Assembly (NCBI GenBank): GCA_965203835.1
Contig: OZ241919.1
Coordinates: 744,001 to 808,000, forward strand
Length of the DNA stretch: 64,000 bases
DNA from: CBDCFV01 sp965203835
Lineage (GTDB): Bacteria > Chloroflexota > Dehalococcoidia > Lucifugimonadales > UBA3495
Direction of reading: 5' to 3'
Position 1 is the stretch's first letter. Each line of letters begins with the position of its first letter. The notes below the pieces were generated by a model. The model saw only the letters and a program-made list of their open reading frames with translations, ran no database searches and had not been told where the DNA came from. The position numbers and the translations under genes were made by a program. Below, piece after piece: positions 50,703 through 59,983 of the stretch.

Positions 50703-50852
50703 GCGCCTCAGCAGGGAAGAGTAAGGTATTTTACCACTCTCCGCCCGTGATTCCCCCGTAGTCTGCGGCTATGGCGGCGGATGGCAGGCGGTCTATAATG
50801 CAAAGGGTGCGCAACGCCGAAAAGCGGTATGGCTCGACGACGCAGAGGATAT

Positions 50853-51611
50853 ATGGAACGAATAGACGCGGTGCTGACCGGAGAGGCTGAGGACTACCGC
50901 GGCCAGGCAATCGGGTACGAGGTGCCTATCTCAGCCTACCCCACGTCTTCCGAAATCATCATAGTCAACTCACCCGGCTCCGGCGAACTGAAAGACGGCC
51001 GGGGCAACCGCTGGATGGACCTGGCTACACGTCTGCAAGGACAGGGATCGGCCACCATGGTCACCTACAACGCGCCGCGGCCCGACGGGCAGGTGCAGTT
51101 GCCTTGGGAGCCTTACTCCCATAAAGGGGCAAGTTGGAACCAGCTATTGATCGACAGCTTGGCCCACGCCATAGACTTCAGCCTGGAAAATGCGGTGGAG
51201 CTTTGCGGAACGGCATCCCCGGCCGTCTACTTGTCCGGCTTCTCCTCCGGCGGTTCGGCGGTAGGGGCGGTGGCGTTCCGTTACCCCCAAGTGCAGCGGA
51301 TATTGCTCCTTTCCACCTACGACAGCGTTGGCGACCCATTTTACGCAGGGATCGAGCAGTTCACCGGCGACATCTACTTGGTCTACGGAGGCAAAGATCC
51401 CATGGCCGGGTTCCTGGCTTACGTGCTGCAAGTCGGCCCAATGGCGGCCCGTTCGCTGCACGTGCGCCGGGCCTCGGACTGCCGCCACCGCTTCGACGGG
51501 GACGCCTGCGAGCAAATAGTCTCCAAGGCCTTCGACTGGGCGTTCCTGGGAGACGAGAATTTCATCCCCGCCGACGGGGACGGCGTCCCGGACCTGGAGG
51601 CGCTCCTCTAA
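50853..51611 (+). CDS. Alpha/beta hydrolase-like protein (252 aa)
   Basis: Alpha/beta-hydrolase fold: nucleophile elbow YLSGFSSGGSAVGAVA near residue 135, acid in LVYGGKDPM near residue 190 and a late His in DCRHRFDGD. The N-terminus contains EIIIVNSPGSGE, a likely oxyanion region. No signal peptide. ATG at 50853 is preferred for its GAGG; ATG at 50829 is also open. It overlaps the end of recG by 4 bp on the opposite strand. Substrate unknown. Confidence 0.8.
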   Translation: MERIDAVLTGEAEDYRGQAIGYEVPISAYPTSSEIIIVNSPGSGELKDGRGNRWMDLATRLQGQGSATMVTYNAPRPDGQVQLPWEPYSHKGASWNQLLIDSLAHAIDFSLENAVELCGTASPAVYLSGFSSGGSAVGAVAFRYPQVQRILLLSTYDSVGDPFYAGIEQFTGDIYLVYGGKDPMAGFLAYVLQVGPMAARSLHVRRASDCRHRFDGDACEQIVSKAFDWAFLGDENFIPADGDGVPDLEALL

Positions 51612-54127
51612 CCCGCCTCTGCGCTGGCCCGCTCGTGGAACCGTTGGACCTGCGCCGCCAAGCCGGCATGGGCCGAAGCGGTCAGACCGGGGTCTTCCTT
51701 CATAATTCGTGCCGCCTCCTCCCGCGCCGCCTCCAGCAACCGCCTATCCGATAGCTGGGCCATGCGGAGGTTGGGTAGCCCGCTCTGGCGGGTGCCGAAG
51801 AAGTCTCCCGGCCCGCGGAGTTCCAAGTCGACCTCGGCCAGTTGAAACCCGTCGTGTATCTCTGCCAAGGCAGACAGGCGTTCCTTGGCAGACTCGGACG
51901 GCGAGTCAGACAGCAATAGACAGTAGCTCCTGTGTTCCCCGCGACCCACCCTGCCGCGAAACTGGTGCAACTGGGCCAAGCCGAAGCGCTCTGCGCCCTC
52001 GATGAGCATAACCGTCGCGTTGGCAACGTCGATCCCGACCTCCACCACGGCGGTAGATACCAGGATATCCAGGTCTCCATCCCGGAACTGCCGCATCACC
52101 CGGTCCTTGTCCTTGGAGGACATGCGCCCGTGGAGCAGTCCCAGCCGCAGGTCGGGAAACACCTCCTGGGACAGCCGTTTGTACTCCTCGGTAGCCGCCT
52201 TGGACTCGATGGCTTCCGATTCATCCACCAAGGGACAAATCACGAAGGCTTGCCTGCCGCCTTCCACCTGCTTGCGGACAAACCCGTAGGCAACTTCCCT
52301 CTGTTCCGGGTGCAGCCACCTGGTGGCGACTTCCTGACGCCCCGCCGGCAACTCGTCGATGGTCGAAATATCCAGGTCGCCGTAGAGAGTCAACGAAAGC
52401 GTCCGCGGGATGGGTGTCGCCGACATGATGAGGGTGTGGGGGACCTCGGAGCCCCGCTGCCTGAGGGCGGAGCGTTGCAGCACCCCGAACCGATGCTGCT
52501 CGTCGGCCACGGCCAAGGCCAGCTTGGGCAATTCCACGTCGGGCTGGATCAAGGCGTGGGTGCCTATCATCAAGTCCAGCGTGCCCGTTGCCGCCATCTG
52601 GGTAAGTTCCCGTCTCACCGAACGCTTGGTGCTGCCGGTCAGCAATCCGACTGACACCGGCCTGCCAAGGGTCTTCAGATACACCGTGACCAGGTTGTCC
52701 TCTTGCACCGGGCGGGACAATCCAGACAACAGGCTGCCCACGGTGCGGAAATGCTGCTCGGCCAGCACTTCGGTGGGCGCCATTACGGCCCCTTGATAAC
52801 CGGCGGCGGCCACGGCCAACAGCGCGGCCAGCGCCACCACGGTCTTACCGCTGCCCACCTCCCCTTGCAACAGCCGGTCCATCGCGGGGGTGCCCCGGCA
52901 AAGGTCTCCCAGAATTTCGCTTATGCACCGCTCTTGGGCGCCGGTAAGGGGAAAGGGAAGTGACTCATAGAACCCTGAGAGCACTTGGGGGTCAATGTCG
53001 ATTGCCACACCGGGCGTTTCGTCGCTCCCGCGGCCTTTCCGGCCTTGAACGGCCAACTGGAGGGTGAGCAACTCGTCGAAGGCCAGCCTTCTCCGGGCGC
53101 TTTCCCACGCTGCCATGTTGTCGGGATAGTGGGCCTGTTGAATGGCCTCGCAGAGCGGCGGCAGGCCCGTGCGGGACAACAATTCCTGCGGCAAAAAGTC
53201 TTCGATTCCCCCCAGCCACTCCCGTAGGGCCTGCCACACGATACGCCGCACGTTGCGGCCCGTCAGACCCTCGGTTAACGGGTAAACCGGCACCTGCCGC
53301 CCGGTGTGGATGGGAGTTTGCCCTTGGCCCAGAATCTCGTAGTCGGGAGAACTGAAGACCAACTGCCCCCTGAACACTTCCGGCTTGCCGCTGACGGCTA
53401 TGCGAGTGTTGGGTTTAAGTGTTTGGGCCATGTACCGCTGACCGAACCAGACCACCCTGATGTTGCCCGTCTCGTCGCCCAACACGGCCTCGGTGTCGGT
53501 CCGGTTTCCCTTCGGCCCCTGCTTGATTGTCCGCGCCTCCCACACCGTGCCCACCACAGTGCACGGCTCATCGTAGGACGCTTCGGATATGGCGACGACT
53601 TTGGAATAGTCGAGGTGCCGCCTCGGGAACAGGTAGAGCAGGTCGCGGATCGTGGCGACTTCCAGCCGCTTGAACTTTGCAGTGAGCTTGGCGTCCACGC
53701 CCCGCAGACGGTCAATCGGGGAGTCCACCGTCAGGCTTGCCGGAGAGAGACGATGGTCTGACTCGGTTGCAGCCCTTTCGACAGCAACCTCGGGCTTTTT
53801 TCCGGGAGCCTGGACTGGATGGCGGGGAACTTTCTCGGCGGCGACAAGCGCCGTCTGGTCAGTGGGCGAGCCGTCAAGCACCTCGCGCCAGCGGTTCGCC
53901 CACCGTTTCCGTTGGTCCGTGGTTAGCTTGGAATACGGGCGTTTCAGTAGACCCTGGACCAACTCCGCGTCACCAGTATAGGCAACCATTTCGTCGGCGA
54001 GCGGTTGGGTAAACTCGTCCATTCCGCCGATGACGGCACTGTTTCCAAACCCCTTGCTCTCTTCCAAATCGAGGATTTTGAGGAAGGTCTGAAGCCTGGA
54101 CGGAATGGTTTCAGGACGTGCTGTCAT
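51608..54127 (-). CDS. recG: ATP-dependent DNA helicase RecG
   Basis: Branch-migration and fork-regression helicase. The wedge/OB domain (TVVGTVWEARTIKQG, VVWFGQRYMAQTLKP) is followed by Walker A LLQGEVGSGKTVVALAAL, the DEQH-type box VADEQHRFGVLQR, SATPIPRTL and motif VI QLHQFRGRVGRGEH. It is 839 aa, with an N-terminal extension of ~150 residues beyond the E. coli form, as in many Chloroflexota and Gram-positive relatives. The ATG at 54127 has no Shine-Dalgarno, and a TATACT box lies 10 bp upstream, so the mRNA may be leaderless. Confidence 0.97.
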   Translation of the reverse strand: MTARPETIPSRLQTFLKILDLEESKGFGNSAVIGGMDEFTQPLADEMVAYTGDAELVQGLLKRPYSKLTTDQRKRWANRWREVLDGSPTDQTALVAAEKVPRHPVQAPGKKPEVAVERAATESDHRLSPASLTVDSPIDRLRGVDAKLTAKFKRLEVATIRDLLYLFPRRHLDYSKVVAISEASYDEPCTVVGTVWEARTIKQGPKGNRTDTEAVLGDETGNIRVVWFGQRYMAQTLKPNTRIAVSGKPEVFRGQLVFSSPDYEILGQGQTPIHTGRQVPVYPLTEGLTGRNVRRIVWQALREWLGGIEDFLPQELLSRTGLPPLCEAIQQAHYPDNMAAWESARRRLAFDELLTLQLAVQGRKGRGSDETPGVAIDIDPQVLSGFYESLPFPLTGAQERCISEILGDLCRGTPAMDRLLQGEVGSGKTVVALAALLAVAAAGYQGAVMAPTEVLAEQHFRTVGSLLSGLSRPVQEDNLVTVYLKTLGRPVSVGLLTGSTKRSVRRELTQMAATGTLDLMIGTHALIQPDVELPKLALAVADEQHRFGVLQRSALRQRGSEVPHTLIMSATPIPRTLSLTLYGDLDISTIDELPAGRQEVATRWLHPEQREVAYGFVRKQVEGGRQAFVICPLVDESEAIESKAATEEYKRLSQEVFPDLRLGLLHGRMSSKDKDRVMRQFRDGDLDILVSTAVVEVGIDVANATVMLIEGAERFGLAQLHQFRGRVGRGEHRSYCLLLSDSPSESAKERLSALAEIHDGFQLAEVDLELRGPGDFFGTRQSGLPNLRMAQLSDRRLLEAAREEAARIMKEDPGLTASAHAGLAAQVQRFHERASAEAG

Positions 54128-54135
54128 GGGAACGA

Positions 54136-54174
54136 GAGTATACCACGGGGTCGCGATTGCACTTTGGTATACTC
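54136..54174 (-). promoter_or_regulatory. Inverted repeat overlapping the recG promoter region
   Basis: Perfect 9-bp inverted repeat GAGTATACC/GGTATACTC with 21-bp spacing. The half nearest recG contains a TATACT box on the - strand, 10 bp from the start codon. This is the layout of an operator covering a promoter, though no -35 hexamer is evident. Confidence 0.45.
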
Positions 54175-54204
54175 CAACAGAGACCCTATACCGTCACCGC
54201 TCAC

Positions 54205-54999
54205 CTAACTCCGCAACCGCCTGATCTCAGCTTCCATTTCTCGTATCCGTTCTTCGGCCGCCAAGCGAGACGCGCGTTCCGCGTCTCGCTGTTCCAAGGC
54301 AGCGTCACGCTGCTCCAAGGCAGATATATGGGCCTCGACTTCTTCATCGAACGTCAGCAGATAGCGCCGCGCAACCGGGTCGTACCAGCGCAGCCTTCCC
54401 TCCTCCCAGCAGAGGTCCAACCGCAGGACTTCGCTGCGCCCCCAGTAGTGGGATTCGTCTACCATCTCAACACGGACGGGTTGGTACACCCCTCCAATCA
54501 ACCGGTCCCCGGCCAGCCCCGTCTCATAATACAGACCGCCAGACGGGTCGAAACGCCAGTATTCCGGTACCCCGAAAGCCGCATAGTCCTCACGCTTCCC
54601 GGTAACGTCGTTCTCGGCAGTGGTCTCGGAGGCTATTTCCAACACAAAGTCCGGCGGTTTCCCCCACTGTTCAATGGAGTAACCCCGATCCGCGATTATC
54701 CGTCGACGGTCCACACCAAAGGCGATCAGCAGGTCCGGGACCCGTAGACCTCGCCGTTGCCCCAGGTTACGGCCTACCGGGACCTCGCCCAGGACGATTG
54801 TGGTTTCCGGCGAACCGAAGTGGCGGCGCAGGGTCCCCTGATAGCCTGGGTCGTGAAGATGGATAGGGTTCTGCATATCGCCCCTGGGTGGAAATACCGG
54901 AAACTTGCCGTCGCGCGGGTCAACCGGTACTCGGGGAGGCGGGTTGAACCGCTCCTCAGTCGGGACAGACGGTTTTCGTGGCACCGGTCTGCTGGTCAT
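54205..54999 (-). CDS. Uma2 family endonuclease-like protein (264 aa)
   Basis: Uma2 (DUF820) family with a PD-(D/E)xK fold. The core RVPDLLIAF...PPDFVLEIASETTAENDVTGKREDYAAFGVPEYWRFDP holds the acidic and lysine residues. The C-terminal ~45 residues are a charged coiled coil with the repeated SALEQRDAALEQRDA unit. Family members are widespread in cyanobacteria and Chloroflexota and their role is unsettled. ATG at 54999 is preferred because GAGG lies 5 nt upstream; a TTG at 55014 is open. Confidence 0.88.
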   Translation of the reverse strand: MTSRPVPRKPSVPTEERFNPPPRVPVDPRDGKFPVFPPRGDMQNPIHLHDPGYQGTLRRHFGSPETTIVLGEVPVGRNLGQRRGLRVPDLLIAFGVDRRRIIADRGYSIEQWGKPPDFVLEIASETTAENDVTGKREDYAAFGVPEYWRFDPSGGLYYETGLAGDRLIGGVYQPVRVEMVDESHYWGRSEVLRLDLCWEEGRLRWYDPVARRYLLTFDEEVEAHISALEQRDAALEQRDAERASRLAAEERIREMEAEIRRLRS

Positions 55000-55069
55000 A
55001 AGGTCCTCATACAACCGGAAGAAATCAACACGCGGCTCGCGCAGTCCTGTACAGACGTTAAGGCGAAGT

Positions 55070-55906
55070 TTACTGGCTCACCAAGGCTACGCCCACGGCG
55101 TTGGGGCCGCAGTAAGTCCCCAAGGCGGATCCGAACCGGGCGGTAACCGTATCCGACGCTGGCAGCAGGTCCGAGAGGTTCCCCTGCAACTGGTCGGCCA
55201 TGGCTCGATCGGTGCTGTAAATGACCGCCATGCTCTTCACCGGACCTTCGGCACGGGCCAACTCCGCCAAGCGGCGAATCCCACGCTGCAAGTTGCGGGG
55301 CCGCTCCAGGGGCGCAACCTCTCCGTCATGTATTCCCAGGATAGGCTTGACGCTCAGTATCGACCCCAGGAAAGCTTGCGCTTTCCCGATGCGCCCGCCC
55401 TTTTGTAGCAGTTCCAAGGTGTCCAACAGGAAAAAGCAGTTAGTCCGGGACAGGTCCCGGTTCAGTTCATCGGCAATCTCGTCTACCGACTTTCCTTCTC
55501 CTGCCAGTCGGGCCGCGGTGATGACGTTGAGACCCAACGGTATGGAAGCAAGCTGCGAGTCCATAATGCGAATATCCGCGGCGTCCCCAAGCGCGGCCTT
55601 GGCTTGCTCGGCCGAGTTCATCGTGCCGCTCAGTTTGCCCGATATATGCACGGACAAGACACTATGACCCTGGCCGGTCAATTCCTCGTATATCGAGCGG
55701 AAGTCGGCCATTGAGGGTTGGGCCGTGGTGGGCAAACGAGGACTGGAGGTCAACCGGACGTAGAAGTCATCTGCTTGGATGTCCACCCCGTCCCGGTAGC
55801 TCACATCGTCCATCATCACGTAACACGGAACGACCGTAATGCCCCAACGTTCCGCCAACTCCGGCGGTAGATCAGATGCACTGTCGGTAACTATCTTTAC
55901 AGCCAT
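55070..55906 (-). CDS. DegV family fatty-acid-binding protein (FakB-like, 278 aa)
   Basis: DegV/FakB family, binding a fatty acid for phosphorylation by FakA. VKIVTDSASDLPPELAERWGITVVPCYVMMDD at the N-terminus, the TAQPSMADF loop and HISGKLSGTMNSA (lipid-binding Thr/Ser region) are typical. ATG at 55906 lies 12 bp after the stop of the FakA-like gene, so the two are cotranscribed. Incorporates exogenous fatty acids into phospholipid if the pair works as in Staphylococcus. Confidence 0.92.
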   Translation of the reverse strand: MAVKIVTDSASDLPPELAERWGITVVPCYVMMDDVSYRDGVDIQADDFYVRLTSSPRLPTTAQPSMADFRSIYEELTGQGHSVLSVHISGKLSGTMNSAEQAKAALGDAADIRIMDSQLASIPLGLNVITAARLAGEGKSVDEIADELNRDLSRTNCFFLLDTLELLQKGGRIGKAQAFLGSILSVKPILGIHDGEVAPLERPRNLQRGIRRLAELARAEGPVKSMAVIYSTDRAMADQLQGNLSDLLPASDTVTARFGSALGTYCGPNAVGVALVSQ

Positions 55907-55918
55907 AATCGCCTATTC

Positions 55919-57556
55919 CTACTCCACCGATGCCAGATAGTGGTAATTCGGCTGGCCGCCGTAGACCAAGTCCACCTGTATTCCCGGTATCTTTGACTCC
56001 AACTCCTGTTGCAGTCCTTCCCCGTCCTCCCATGACGTGTCGGCCCCCAGATACAGCGTTACCACCGACTCTTCGGACAAGTCAACCGTCGCCAACACGG
56101 AAACCAAGGCATCTTTGGGAGTCTCGCCAACGGCAACCAGATCCCTGTCACGCAAGCCTATGTAGTCGTCTTCCGCCACTTGTAACCCGTTGATGGCAAC
56201 CGGACGTACTGCTTGGGTGACCTCTATCGAGACGACTTCCAAACGGGCCGCATCCATGGCGGATATGTTCTGCTCCACAGCTTCCACGGGATTGAACGCC
56301 AACAGCGCGGCGACGCCCTGAGGAGCGGACTCGGACGGCACTACGTGTACCCCCGGCGTCATGTCGGCGGCTTGTTGGGCAGCCAACGCCACGTTCTTGT
56401 TGTTTGGCAGGATGATAGTGTCATCGGCGCCCACGGCCTGGACCGCGTCAAGTATTTCTTTTACGCTGGGATTCATGGTCTGCCCGCCGCTGACCACCGC
56501 CGAGCAGCCTATCTCACGAAACAGGTTGGCGAGGCCGTCACCGAGAGCGACGGCAACCACCGCGAGAGCTTCACCTTTGGGAGTTTCGCGGTGACCGGCA
56601 ACGAACCCTTGGTTTTGCTCGGTCATGTTCTGGATGTCGATCTGACCCAATTGCCCAAGGCCCGCGCCGTAGGACAGGGCCGGGCCGGGGTCCAGCAGGT
56701 GTACGTGGACCCGGACCTTTTCCTCGTCGCCCATCACCACTGCCGAGTCGGACATTGCCGCGAAGTCAGCCCGGATCGCTTCCGGGGCAAGGGACTCTCC
56801 GGAGATCACGAATTGGGTGCAGTAACCCCAGTCACTGTGCTCGACCGAGTCCAGGTAGTCCGCATCCAGTGAGGGTCGACTTCCCGATGCCGGAGTTAGG
56901 TAGCCGCTGGCTATCACGGAAGCCAGTTCTTCATCATCGCGTCCTTTCAGGTAGCCAAGGGCGCCGCCCAGAAAGACGACTACGCCCATGCCGCCTGCGT
57001 CGACAACGCCTGCCTCCCTCAGCACCGGCAGTTGGGTCGGAGTAAGCGCCGTAGCTTCCTTGCCGGACTCGAAGGCCGTTTGCCACAAAACCCTCGGGTC
57101 TTCCTCGCCGTCTCCGTAGAGAGATTTTTGCACCGCCAACGCCATGCTGGCCATGACGGTGAGCATGGTACCTTCCACCGGCTTTCCCACCGCCCCGTAG
57201 GCGGCCTCCTGCCCTACGTGGAACGCCCGCGCCAAGTCACTGCCGCGACCGACTTCCAACGACCCGAAGGCTTGGGTGAAACCCTTTAGAAACTGGGACA
57301 GAATGACGCCGCTGTTGCCGCGGGCGCCCCAGAAGGCTCCGTCGGCAAGCTGGTGGGCTACCTCCCCGATCGTCTTGCCATCGGCTGTCGGACAATGCTC
57401 CATGGTGGTGCGCATGGTCAACAGCATGTTGGTGCCGGTGTCTCCGTCCGGAACGGGGAAGACGTTCAAGGCGTTGATCGCGTCCCTGTGCTCCGCCAGC
57501 GCCTCGGTGCCTGCTGCGAAGGCTTGCCTCAAGTCATCTGATGTGAGGTGTGACAT
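55919..57556 (-). CDS. DAK2 domain fatty acid kinase, FakA-like (545 aa)
   Basis: FakA (YloV) family kinase. N-terminal DhaL domain: INALNVFPVPDGDTGTNMLLTM (metal-binding Asp residues) and WGARGNSGVILSQFLKGF. A middle domain with YCTQFVISGE follows, and a C-terminal EDD-like domain (QTMNPSVKEILDAV, NNKNVALAAQQAADM). Phosphorylates fatty acids bound to DegV-type proteins, one of which is encoded next. ATG at 57556 opens the frame. It is divergent from rplU. Confidence 0.93.
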   Translation of the reverse strand: MSHLTSDDLRQAFAAGTEALAEHRDAINALNVFPVPDGDTGTNMLLTMRTTMEHCPTADGKTIGEVAHQLADGAFWGARGNSGVILSQFLKGFTQAFGSLEVGRGSDLARAFHVGQEAAYGAVGKPVEGTMLTVMASMALAVQKSLYGDGEEDPRVLWQTAFESGKEATALTPTQLPVLREAGVVDAGGMGVVVFLGGALGYLKGRDDEELASVIASGYLTPASGSRPSLDADYLDSVEHSDWGYCTQFVISGESLAPEAIRADFAAMSDSAVVMGDEEKVRVHVHLLDPGPALSYGAGLGQLGQIDIQNMTEQNQGFVAGHRETPKGEALAVVAVALGDGLANLFREIGCSAVVSGGQTMNPSVKEILDAVQAVGADDTIILPNNKNVALAAQQAADMTPGVHVVPSESAPQGVAALLAFNPVEAVEQNISAMDAARLEVVSIEVTQAVRPVAINGLQVAEDDYIGLRDRDLVAVGETPKDALVSVLATVDLSEESVVTLYLGADTSWEDGEGLQQELESKIPGIQVDLVYGGQPNYHYLASVE

Positions 57557-57694
57557 CGCTGGATTCCCGGAATAGAGTATGTGAAGTGCCGTCGTCTCTC
57601 GAGCGAGACTTGTGTTAACCTTATCCTACCACATACTAACTTGACACCACTCCAACTTATGATGCTAACCGGCGGCGTTTTCGTTCCATTCTCC

Positions 57695-57723
57695 TTGACA
57701 ACGGAATCCGCCTACCGTACTAT
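57695..57723 (+). promoter_or_regulatory. Promoter of the rplU operon
   Basis: TTGACA (57695-57700), 17-bp spacer, TACTAT (57718-57723); the start codon of rplU follows 18 bp later, so the leader is short. Confidence 0.8.
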
Positions 57724-57740
57724 TCTTTGCGGTTGATAAT

Positions 57741-58064
57741 ATGGATTACGCAGTATTCAAAACCGGCGGCAAACAGTACCGGGTCAAACCGGGCGATACC
57801 TTGGACGTGGAAAAACTGCCCGCGGCGGTGGACTCCATCGCCGAATTCGGCGAGGTCTTGGCCATATCCGAAGGCGGCGAGGTTACCTTCGGGTCGCCGC
57901 TGGTACAGGGCGCCAAGGTAGTGGCACGGGTGACGTCGCAATACAAAGACCGTAAGCTGATGGTCTTCAAGTACAAGGCCAAGACGCGCTACCGGCGCAA
58001 GAAAGGTCACCGGCAGCCTTATACCAGGCTGGTAATAGAAGATATAAAGGTGGAAGCGTCCTAG
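57741..58064 (+). CDS. rplU: 50S ribosomal protein L21
   Basis: 107-residue L21. MDYAVFKTGGKQYRVKPGDTLDVEKL and the C-terminal YRRKKGHRQPYTRLVIEDI are family signatures. First gene of rplU-rpmA-rpmE-DUF1385. The ATG is close to the -10 box, leaving an untranslated leader of only about 10 nt. Confidence 0.97.
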   Translation: MDYAVFKTGGKQYRVKPGDTLDVEKLPAAVDSIAEFGEVLAISEGGEVTFGSPLVQGAKVVARVTSQYKDRKLMVFKYKAKTRYRRKKGHRQPYTRLVIEDIKVEAS

Positions 58065-58105
58065 CCTCCAGTCAGGGGACGGCGGAACGCAGAGGGAGCT
58101 CGATA

Positions 58106-58375
58106 ATGGCCCATAAGAAAGCCGGAGGCAGTTCCAACAACGGTCGGGACAGCAACGCCAAGCGTCTCGGCGTCAAGCGGTACGGCGGCCAGGTAGTAAC
58201 CGGCGGCTCCATTCTGGTGAGGCAGCGCGGCACCCGCATACGTCCCGGCGTCAACGTTGGCTTGGGCCGCGATTACACCTTGTTCTCCATGATTGACGGG
58301 CAAGTGAAATTCGAGTGGGCGGCCAAAGGCCGGCGCCGGGTGAGCGTGTACCCGGTTGAGGTTAAAGGTGAGTAA
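58106..58375 (+). CDS. rpmA: 50S ribosomal protein L27
   Basis: 89-residue L27 reaching the peptidyl-transferase centre. MAHKKAGGSSNNGRDSNAKRLGVKRYGGQ is directly the mature-type N-terminus, so no protease-cleaved extension of the Firmicute type is present. GGGAGCTCGATA lies before the ATG. Its stop overlaps the rpmE start by one base. Confidence 0.97.
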   Translation: MAHKKAGGSSNNGRDSNAKRLGVKRYGGQVVTGGSILVRQRGTRIRPGVNVGLGRDYTLFSMIDGQVKFEWAAKGRRRVSVYPVEVKGE

Positions 58376-58575
58376 TGAAAACTGATACCCATCCGCAATT
58401 CTTCCACTCGGTGGTGACCTGCTCCTGCGGCAACGTATTCCATACCGGCGCCACCAAGCCCACCATGCGGGTCGAAGTGTGCAGCAATTGCCACCCGTTC
58501 TACACTGGTGAACAAAGGGTAGTTGATACCCAGGGCCGCATTGAAAGGCTCCGGCGCCGTTACAACCTTCAATAG
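58375..58575 (+). CDS. rpmE: 50S ribosomal protein L31
   Basis: 66-residue, zinc-binding (C+) form of L31: CSCGNVFHTG and VCSNCHPFYTG give four cysteines. The start shares a base with the rpmA stop. Placement after L21-L27 and before DUF1385 is usual in Chloroflexota. Confidence 0.96.
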   Translation: MKTDTHPQFFHSVVTCSCGNVFHTGATKPTMRVEVCSNCHPFYTGEQRVVDTQGRIERLRRRYNLQ

Positions 58576-58622
58576 CCTCTTCACCCAACCCCGGCGGTCC
58601 CGCTCCAACTCATCCTTCCGGT

Positions 58623-59591
58623 TTGGCGTCATTGGCCCAGCAGCCCGCACATAGCTACGGCGGACAGGCCGTAATCGAGGGCGTGATGATCCGGGGGGTG
58701 GACCATTTCGGTCTGGCGGTGCGGCGGCCCGACGGCACCATCTTCCAGGAACACCAGCGGCTCAGTACTTTATACACCGGCCGGCTGCGGCGTGTCCTGT
58801 TCGTGCGGGGAGTGCTGGTACTGCTAGAGTCGCTGGTGCTGGGCGTCAAGGCCCTGCAACGGTCGGCCAACGTGGCGGCGGAGGACCCGCAAGCGGACGG
58901 TCCCCAAGAAATATCTCCTTGGGCAATGGCGGCGACCCTCGCTTTTTCGCTTACGCTGGGCATCGGCCTGTTCTTCCTGCTGCCACTTCTGATTGTGGAT
59001 TGGGGCCTAGACCGCTGGATCGGATCGGACTACGTCAGCAACCTGCTGGTGGGGTTGGTCCGACTGCTGATACTCCTGGCCTACATCGGGGCTATGGGGC
59101 TATCCCGCGACCTGCGGCGGGTGTTTGCCTACCACGGGGCGGAGCACATGGCCGTGCACACCCACGAGGCCGGGCTGCCGCTGGAGGTTGCCAACGTCCG
59201 CAAGTTCCCGACGCCCCATCCCCGCTGCGGCACGGCCTTCCTGTTGACGGTGGTGCTGGTTTCGGTGGTGGTGTTCGCCTTCCTGGGACGCCCATCCATA
59301 GAATGGCGCATCCTGTCCCACTTGGCGTTGATCCCGGTTATAGCCGGGATCAGCTACGAAATCATCCGTCTGAGCGGCAGGTTGCAGGGCACCCTGCTGG
59401 GCACGTGGCTCGCCACACCCGGCCTGCTTCTGCAACGCATGACCACCCGGCAACCCGACGACGACCAGATAGAGGTGGCGATCTGCGCCATGGAACTGGC
59501 GATTGCCGCCGATAGTGGCCAAGAGTCGTTGACGATAAATCCGGAACGGGACATGGCGGCTGACGGGAATACTCTGGACATCACCCGCTAA
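58623..59591 (+). CDS. DUF1385 domain membrane protein (322 aa)
   Basis: DUF1385 family, often found beside rpmE and prfA. YGGQAVIEGVMIRGVDHFGLAVRRPDG is the signature. Four or so membrane segments are visible (AATLAFSLTLGIGLFFLLPLL, LVGLVRLLILLAYIGAM, FLLTVVLVSVVVFAFLG, ALIPVIAGISYEIIRL), and YHGAEHMAVHTHEAG holds conserved His between them. It opens at TTG 58623, with a further TTG at 58632; neither has a strong Shine-Dalgarno. Function unknown; possibly a metal-binding membrane enzyme. Confidence 0.9.
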   Translation: MASLAQQPAHSYGGQAVIEGVMIRGVDHFGLAVRRPDGTIFQEHQRLSTLYTGRLRRVLFVRGVLVLLESLVLGVKALQRSANVAAEDPQADGPQEISPWAMAATLAFSLTLGIGLFFLLPLLIVDWGLDRWIGSDYVSNLLVGLVRLLILLAYIGAMGLSRDLRRVFAYHGAEHMAVHTHEAGLPLEVANVRKFPTPHPRCGTAFLLTVVLVSVVVFAFLGRPSIEWRILSHLALIPVIAGISYEIIRLSGRLQGTLLGTWLATPGLLLQRMTTRQPDDDQIEVAICAMELAIAADSGQESLTINPERDMAADGNTLDITR

Positions 59592-59931
59592 CCAACTGCC
59601 AAATAGCTTCGGCATCGGGCAGAAGGAAGTGGAAGCCGGCGCTTTCGGAGTAGTAGCGGTCTATGTCGGTGTCGCCGACGTGGTAGTAGTCCCGCGCGGG
59701 AAATAGCTCCTTCACCGTTTCCAACTGCTGCTTCAACACGGTGAAGTCAACGGTGATCCCGTGGTCGCTCCACATCCGCTGTTGCGCGCTCAGGGGGCGG
59801 TCGGAGCAACTGCCTACCAAGCATCCCGACTCTTTGGCACGCCTGACCAAGTCAAGGGTGATCGCTCCCGGAGGGGCGCCCACTTCCAGGGTGCCGTCGA
59901 TGTCAAAGCTGATTAACGTCGTGGCGGACAC
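59581..59931 (-). CDS. Small HAD-like hydrolase (116 aa)
   Basis: HAD-fold protein with FDIDGTLEVG (motif I), the Ser of LVGSCSDRPLS (motif II) and HVGDTDIDRYYSESAGF (motif IV). A cap domain is absent. Opens at GTG 59931. It overlaps the DUF1385 gene end by 11 bp on the opposite strand. Unrelated in sequence to the HAD gene at 1545-1982 apart from motifs. Substrate unknown. Confidence 0.8.
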   Translation of the reverse strand: MSATTLISFDIDGTLEVGAPPGAITLDLVRRAKESGCLVGSCSDRPLSAQQRMWSDHGITVDFTVLKQQLETVKELFPARDYYHVGDTDIDRYYSESAGFHFLLPDAEAIWQLVSG

Positions 59932-59983
59932 TGGGGTCAGACCTGCCGGTCAAGGGCGCGGCTGAGGGACGACAGGCGGGGTG

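Noticed and set aside
42012..51611. Treating the catabolic genes as one operon
   Set aside because: Strand changes at the winged-helix regulator, REP element and gaps show several transcripts; shared pathway is not proven.
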